A stretch of DNA of 64,000 nt from contig CM068545.1 of the NCBI GenBank assembly GCA_035048495.1, positions 25,569,717-25,633,716 on the forward strand, written 5' to 3'. The notes under the pieces were generated by a model. It was given only the letters and a program-made list of their open reading frames with translations. It made no database searches and had not been told where the DNA came from. Made by a program: the position numbers and the translations under genes. The first letter of the stretch is position 1. Each line of letters begins with the position of its first letter. The DNA comes from Euptelea pleiosperma. Lineage: Eukaryota > Streptophyta > Magnoliopsida > Ranunculales > Eupteleaceae. Shown one piece after another: positions 57,337-64,000 of this stretch.

Positions 57337-60300
57337 TGTTAAGAGCTTGAAAATATTTTTGTGAAGCAGGATCACCCATCCTCATCGGTTAGTGCAGATT
57401 TTATAATAATAATAAGGCTCAACCTCCGAGGACCCCTTTTTTGTGACCCCTCTCGGGAGTTGTGTTTTCAGCCGTGGATTTCGAGAATGAGAACTGGTAA
57501 GGCCCTTAGTAAAGATATTGTGCTTAGAACGAATAGTATCTACTCATAAAGCACACTGGCAACTTGTTCTCGTACAAAGTGATAATCAATCTCAATATGA
57601 TTCAGGCTATAGTGAAGAAAATGATTAATTACTAAAAATATGGTACTAACCTTGTCACAATAGAATTTGAAAATCGCCTTGATATCCGGAAGAAGATGTT
57701 GAATCCATATCATATTCATAAGCATTTCTTTGAAAAAACCTGTGAGTTTGAACGAGTGTATAAAAAATGAAGTTCATGAAAAACGTGCTCAATCGGATGA
57801 ACCAAGTTCTCGGGGCCTACTTTAACCATAAATGACCTTTTGTAATTTCAAGTGTGGTTTGGATAAGATGGGTCCACAAAGCCAGGAAGTTGACGCTTGT
57901 AGACTTCTTCTTGGAGGACCTCATGTTGAAACGCAATTTTCATGTCAAGTAGACTAGAAAATGGAGACAAAAACTACCAAAAAAAAATACAAATTATAGT
58001 TTCCTTGACAACGAGACTGAAGGTTTCATCAAAACCTAAACCATGTTGTTGGGAGACGCCTTTAGCAACAAGGAGAGCCTTGTATTATTCATTTTTGGAC
58101 CCAATCACAACAAACCAATGTCATTTGAAGGTGATACAAGTGTCCGAGTTTGATTGTGAGGGAGGGCATTAAACTCATTTTGCATGGCTGGATGCAAATG
58201 TTGATCCTTCATAGCTTGGGAGTAAAAGTTGGTTCAATATCAGCATTTTGTAGTTAAAAAACGATGGTTGAAAACTGCCTTTTTACTCAAATACGATGGA
58301 CCTGGTGTGTCATTTTCGAGTAGAGTCCAAAATGACGGACCAGTAGCGACAAAATGATGACTTGGTCCAAGTTTATTTTTTGATAAATTGCAAAAAAAAA
58401 AAAAAAATGGATATAGTACGTTGTTTTAAGGAATTTAATTATTAAAGAATATAGGATACAAGTAGATTAATGGTGTGTCTAATCCACTCATACCCCCTAA
58501 TTATTTTTGAGGAAGGAACATTTAGACATGGATGGCATTTAGATCAAGAAAGAGTAGTTAACAAGTATAACATGTTACACCAATTCACTTTTTTGTCACA
58601 TTGTTGTTCTGCTATGATGACATTTTGTCTTGGAACCAAGATGGTCCCTCTATCATTTTGTGGCTCACTTTTGAGTAATAGTTGTGTTGCTCACAACAAA
58701 CTCGAATATGATGGAATTATCAACTTTACTGGTCTCTCTAATATAAATGAACCTACAGACTCCCGTAGCTTAGCTAATTTTTGACTAGTTGTCTCACATA
58801 ATAAAGATGGCTAACATGTAGCTTGTGTATGCCAACAGGCTCTACACAGTGGTCTAGGTATACAACATGTATTACATAAGTTTGACATGTCTTATGAGTT
58901 ACAAATTTAGTATTTTAGGTGTCTAGACTTAATACCTTTACATCAATGTCGAGAACTCTTTAAGTATTGTTGATGCCTGATCATGTAGTAGACATTGCAT
59001 TTGTACTCAGAATGAAGAAACATGTCCTTGTAATTAATGGCATGCAACAATTAAAACGAGCAGAGGCTATTAATTGTCCCTAATGGTTCCTTTTTTTCTC
59101 ATTGTTATTAAATATTTTAATAGGATGTCTCACCAAAATTCTCACCCATAGGGTAGAGAAATCAAAACTCAAAAATTATGTATCTCTTGATCTATCCTAC
59201 TCAATCACACTAATAAGAATGCAAAACAACAAAATATGAAGATATTGTCTAATTGCAAACATAATATGTGTGTGTGTGTAGTATAAAACAACTCTTATGA
59301 TTGCTAAACGATGCTTCTGATTTGGTCGTTTCATTGATTCTGGCACCTTAACACATAAGAAAATAAACATACTAGCATCGAAGTAATCCAACTATCTAAA
59401 CAGTAATTAAAGTAACAAAGATCCAATTTTTCTTTCTTTGTTGTTTCATAATCTTTTCATAAATACATGACCAGCCTCATACCCGTGTTAATATTAAGGA
59501 CATATACTATATAAATAATCTATATATCTAGAAGGTACAAATTTAGGGATGTGATCTTGCATAGTTCTCAATATAAACAAATTACAAGTTTGAAAAGAGA
59601 CAATTAAGAGGTTGTGATTCCTAATTTCCTTTTCACTTGGCTAGAAGGGAACCCATGCCACAACCTCAAATAACCCCAAAATCCTTAGTTTTTGCCCCAA
59701 AGGTATTCTTAACTATGGAGTTCATGGGTCTTACAGAAGGCTACCCAAAATCTCAAACAAACCCCAATCAAGCATGCCAAAAACAACATCACATCTCTAA
59801 TTAGCGGTTGACATTTAGTCCAAAATCCCTATTGGCTCTTCATTCTTGATTTGTAAAGATCCAAAAAACAAGATTAAAAATAAACCTAGCTTTGAAATTG
59901 TGGTTATTTTTTGCCAAGTAACTTATTAGTCAGTAATCAATAAATATTTACTTCAGTATTACTTTTATGCAATTTCTTTTGTCAAATGAGGTAAGCAAAG
60001 GAAGTGAATTATGGTGTTTGATGAAAACAATAATATATTTTATAATTTAAAATAACATTAAAATATTGTACTTCTCTACAGATCTCTTAATTTCAAATTT
60101 TTAAAGGAACATAATGATGTGAGTCATGTTCGTAATATTTCACAAACAGGTGATTGCTTGCATCGATTCAATTTATCAAGTAGCAGAGCCATCAAGATGA
60201 TTTTAGGTTAATGAAAACTTAAAAAGAAATGTATTAATCAAAATTAGATCATGGAAACTAGGATAAAGAGCTTCTATTCTCACTCTTAAAGTGCATCAAC

Positions 60301-63300
60301 TCAATCAACATATCTCATATCTCAAAATGCTCAACAAAGTCCTCAAACCCTAAACCATCAACCAAAGCTCTCAACAACTATGTGCTTGAAACCCACCATT
60401 CAAGAAAAAAAACCATATATATAATTCTTCATAGTTCATGAAATAGAAGATCCCTAATCCCATGATCCCTCAAGTTAGGGCAGACCTAAAGTATTATAAC
60501 CAAGAACTGAAAGGAAAATTAAACAACAGTTAAATGTCAAACGATCTCTTAAGAAAATCTAAAACCTGACCTAAGGCATGTAGATCTATATTCAAGAGCA
60601 AAAAAATCACAGTTTGACAAAATCTCATTAAATTAACAAATAAAAAGATTTCAAATTTCAAGGGTTTCAATTTCCAAAGGGATGAGAGAGAGAGAGAGAG
60701 AGAGCTCACCAAGGTACGAGGCGATGATGACGGATGACGGGATGATGAAGGCTAAACAACAGAAGTAGAAAAGATGGAAGAAATAAGAAAGAATGGAGAA
60801 AGGAAGAGAGAAAAATTGTTCTGAAATTCTAATCTCAAAGGGAATTCATCGTTTCCTATTTGCGCCACAAATGGCGGACTTGGTCCATCATTTTCTAGTT
60901 CACTAAAAATGATGTACCAAGTCCATTTTTTGTTTAAAAAATGGTGGACTTTACACCGTCGTTTTCTAATGCCTTAAAAAATAATAGACCCAGTCTGACA
61001 TTTCAAAAATGCTCATGTGCCATTTTTCATCCATTTTAGTATATTGTATGGTTCAACACTTGGCTTGAAGGAACTTGAGAGTGCCGAAAAAGAACATGCT
61101 AAAATTTGTGAGAGGTAGTAGATAAGCCTGAATCTCGAGAAGATGTGACAATTATGATAGATGGTGTCAACATCTATGTAAAATGCACCCACTAATTGAC
61201 AATTTTGGCTAGACTGGGTGGATGAGGACTTGAGTGAAGACATGTAAAAGGGAAGAGAGTCTTATCAAATACAACGTGCTTGGAAATATACACATGTGAA
61301 GTGACAAGGTCCAAACATTTGTATCTTTTGTGATAAGCACTATAATCAATAAGTGTGCATGGTTTGGTCCTCGACTCAAGCTTAGAAGAATTTTATTGAA
61401 GCAAGTATGGGAAGACTATGATCGAACATTCTTAAAAATGAGTAATCAAAAGATCATCCAATTTATTTATTTATTTGATATGGAGGTAATCCGTGCAACA
61501 TTGGAGTAGAAAGTCAATTGATCCAGAACATAGCAATACCGAATGCCTTTTCCCAAGTCAATTTGAACATTTTGCTATAATACATTCATGAGATCCCAGT
61601 CTCAACCAAATGCCTAATTTTTTGTTATGCGATGTCACTTAAAAAGATAAGAAAAATGATATTGAATTTCATTATCAACTAAAAATTTACCTAGAAAAGT
61701 ACTGATGTATTCACCACCACCATTTGATTGTAAAATTTAAATTTCAATATACTTATTAAAATAAATGAAACATGTAGTAACTTCAAATTTTTTGCGCAAT
61801 AAGTAGCGCGAAAAATCATCCATAAGAAGTATAATATTTCGAAACCCAAACTTAAAATTAGATGCTAAAACAACAAGGTCAGACAAATCCAAATGATCAT
61901 GAATAGTAGAGATGGACACTTAAATTTTGACATAATAAATGAAAGTTTAAAGTGCTTTCTAGCTAAAAAAAATTGGACAAATCATCTTAACTTTTGAAGC
62001 TCCAAATAATGGGAACTTATTGCTATTTAAATAACTAAAATTTCCTGATTAGAGTGCCTTAATCACATGTGCCAGACATCCACTAAGGTGTGAATACCAG
62101 CAAAAGTTATCTTATTATTCCAATCTTCAGATGATCTTCATTTATTTATGTATGTCAAATAAAGTCACATTTACTTAGATCAGTGAGTAGTATTGTCCAT
62201 GTGTGGTGATCCTTTATGTAAAATTTAATTGGATGAAATTTAAAAATGCAATCATCATCTTTTTATAAACTAAGAAATCGATAAAATATTCATATGTATT
62301 AATTTGTGGAACGTGAAGAACATTACATAAATAAAATTAGAGGAAGATGCATGCATGAAAAGTAGTGTACGTTTTAATAAGAGAAATAAGAATTGTATTA
62401 TCATTATCGCTAACTATTTGGTCAGTCTTTGTATATTGAATGAGATTAGCAAAACTTATTGCATCGGGCATCATATGATTTGTAGCTCCAATGTATGGTA
62501 CCCATGATTCTTATAAGGGATTGATGAAAGATTCATATTTGCAAATGTCTAACGAAGATCATCAGTCTAGTATATGCTTGGTTGAAACACTAATAGCTTG
62601 TTGTAGATTAATTTCAAACTACATACGAGATAGGTCTAAAATAGATGGGGAACCAAGTATAGTCTAAGAAGGTTCTCTATGAGGGGGTTGGATGACTTGA
62701 CCATTTTTTGAGCCAAGCCACGGCGACCATGACCACGGAAGTTCTCATGACCTCGACCACGGTCACAATTCAATTGAGCAAGCAGAGTAGTTCGAGAAGA
62801 TGAATTATAATGAACACAATGAATGTATTTGAGCTTTGGTTTTTGGCTAAGCAATTATGCATGCATTAAAAGATTATGGAATAGACCAAGTGGTAATTGA
62901 AGTAGTGAAAGAATCATTATCTTTTTTTAGACTAGTCAAAGTATAAAGAACAAGATCACATTCATACCAGTTTTTGGATAGCTGCCAATGCATCACCGAT
63001 GCCTTTTGGAGATATTAAGAAATTGACGAAGAACCTTTCTTAATAGATTGCAAATAAAGTCATAATTATAGCATCTGGATGTAATGGTATCCTCTTAGGG
63101 TTGCCAGACAATCTTAGAAATTTGAAAACCAACAACTTGAGAAAATATTGGTTCGAGCAGGGTGGCTTCAACTAGTTAAGTAGCATCTGATCAACTTGAT
63201 ATTGTGTAACAAAGTTTGGATTGATAACATTAACAACATCCTTTTTTGCATCGAGATATTTAGGTGTAGAAATAATGGACGCATCTACGTGCTTGTAGAA

Positions 63301-64000
63301 GTCTTAATTCTTAAGGATTGAAAATTGTTGGCTCCTCCAAAGAAGACAATTAGGTCGATCAAGATAGATCGATAGTGAATGAGTTTGTAGATTTGCCACA
63401 TTAGGAAGGAAATTAGCTTTAGTAAAAGAGATGACGATGATGCTAGTAGGCCAAAATAGATTGATGAACAATAGGAAAAAAAGAAAATAAGAATGGTAAT
63501 CAATTTACTTGAGGTGATTGTGAAGAGAGATGTGGATGTAGAATTGTAGTCAAAGCTAACAGTGAGTCGCTTAGCCTTGGATCGTGCAAGATACTACAGG
63601 ATGAAGGGCTCTAATACTATGACAATGTTAAGAGCTTAAAAATATTTTTTTGAAGTGCAAAATCCATCTTTATGGATCAATGCAAATTTTTATAAAAATA
63701 ACAATATTTCCTTACTTAAAGAGTTGTCAAAGATTTACACACATTTATTACACTCTAAAAGAAGGAACATACTTGTTTCCATTATTCTATAACAAAGTAA
63801 ATTTTTGGTGGATAAAGTGTTACCCTAGCTTATGTAAATGAATAGAGAGAGTCCAAGGACCGTGGTTGCTTTTGTTAAACTTCATGTTTAAGTCGATATG
63901 CATTTGATATTTGAGATACCATTTTACCTTGCTAACAATATTGTCAGCCCTCAAATCCAGGCACTTAAATTTGACCTAAACGCTTGTGGATTGGCCCGTA
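57337..64000 (-). mobile_element. Second Ty1/copia retrotransposon, minus strand, inactivated and split
   Basis: LTR pieces aatgttaagagctt..aaatattttt occur at 57,337-57,415 (3' LTR, truncated) and from 63,620 to beyond 63,840 (5' LTR, outer end not found). A PBS-like tagtattagagccc lies at 63,606-63,619 on the minus strand. Minus-strand order downward: gag-like sequence, GATNHMM-like protease/integrase border near 62,480, GFRNIILLMDDFSRYLLRKK integrase (61,870-61,790), CLDLVTSHVYISKHVVFDK-like (61,310-61,255), an inserted element (58,238-61,048), QAMKDQHLHPAMQNEFNAL (58,217-58,160), GFDETFSLVV-like RT (58,040) and IEIDYHFVREQVASVLYE RNase H (57,600-57,545). All domains carry stops. Confidence 0.85.
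58238..61048. mobile_element. 2.8-kb palindrome-rich nonautonomous element in the copia element
   Basis: Perfect 8-bp flanks tggttcaa (58,230-58,237 and 61,049-61,056). Deleting the insert and one flank restores the copia frame SSFKPSVEP then TFYSQAMKDQHLHPAM on the minus strand. Both subterminal zones (58,265-58,400 and 60,865-61,000) carry aaaatgatggac/gtccatcatttt words in both orientations. The terminal inverted repeat is weak (tatcagcatttt vs tacaatatactaaaat). The middle has no recognisable protein; a GA microsatellite is at 60,684-60,704. Superfamily unknown; 8-bp duplication suggests hAT. Confidence 0.85.

Noticed and set aside
1..64000. tRNA, rRNA, CRISPR or bacterial-type operon features
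   Set aside because: None seen; the window is plant nuclear DNA, and short tRNA-like boxes occur only in SINE-like elements.

Overview
This is nuclear DNA of a flowering plant. It is AT-rich and dominated by transposable elements, with plant-type L1 and RTE LINEs, Ty1/copia and Ty3/gypsy LTR elements, a TRIM family, SINE-like elements, hAT-like and Mutator-like MITEs, and one intron-rich host gene. Introns of 10-13 kb packed with nested elements suggest a large-intron angiosperm such as a magnoliid or other woody lineage; that placement is inference.

The only host gene I can support is a plus-strand NF-YA (CCAAT-box transcription factor subunit A) of the short NF-YA4/NF-YA7-like type. Its five coding exons (16,314-16,350; 27,318-27,463; 28,562-28,633; 28,771-28,935; 42,367-42,552) join in frame at GT-AG junctions to give 201 residues. 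The start codon lies in an exon beginning near 16,089 that carries three short upstream ORFs. A probable leader exon ends at 5,289. If so, the transcription unit covers about 38 kb for a 0.6-kb coding sequence.

Layout. 1-5,000: a gypsy-type solo LTR nested in a MITE, then old foldback repeats. 5,000-16,088: probable NF-YA leader exon and leader intron, holding RTE and L1 remnants, hAT-like MITEs and a SINE split by a MITE. 16,089-28,935: NF-YA exons; intron 1 holds L1 and RTE pieces, a TRIM and a minus-strand copia element split by a MITE. 28,936-42,366: intron 4, separating the two halves of the NF-YA conserved core; it contains a filled/empty insertion-site pair, an RTE LINE split by a 5.5-kb solo LTR, and inside that LTR a palindromic foldback element and an L1. 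42,367-43,050: last exon and 3' end. 43,050-64,000: no host gene recognised; L1 remnant, a triplicated CT-repeat unit, MITEs, a TRIM split by an L1, and a second minus-strand copia element split by a 2.8-kb palindrome-rich insert.

The most unusual signal is a set of MITE-like elements with unrelated interiors, each built from a different short palindromic word, that share the same asymmetric ends (one CATGGTT end, one CAAGGTT end) and 8-bp target duplications. Several insertions are proven by the host element's reading frame becoming continuous when the insert and one duplication are removed. In the NF-YA gene, the DNA-binding exon has lost the first Gly of the GxGGRF motif although the subunit-interaction exon is intact.
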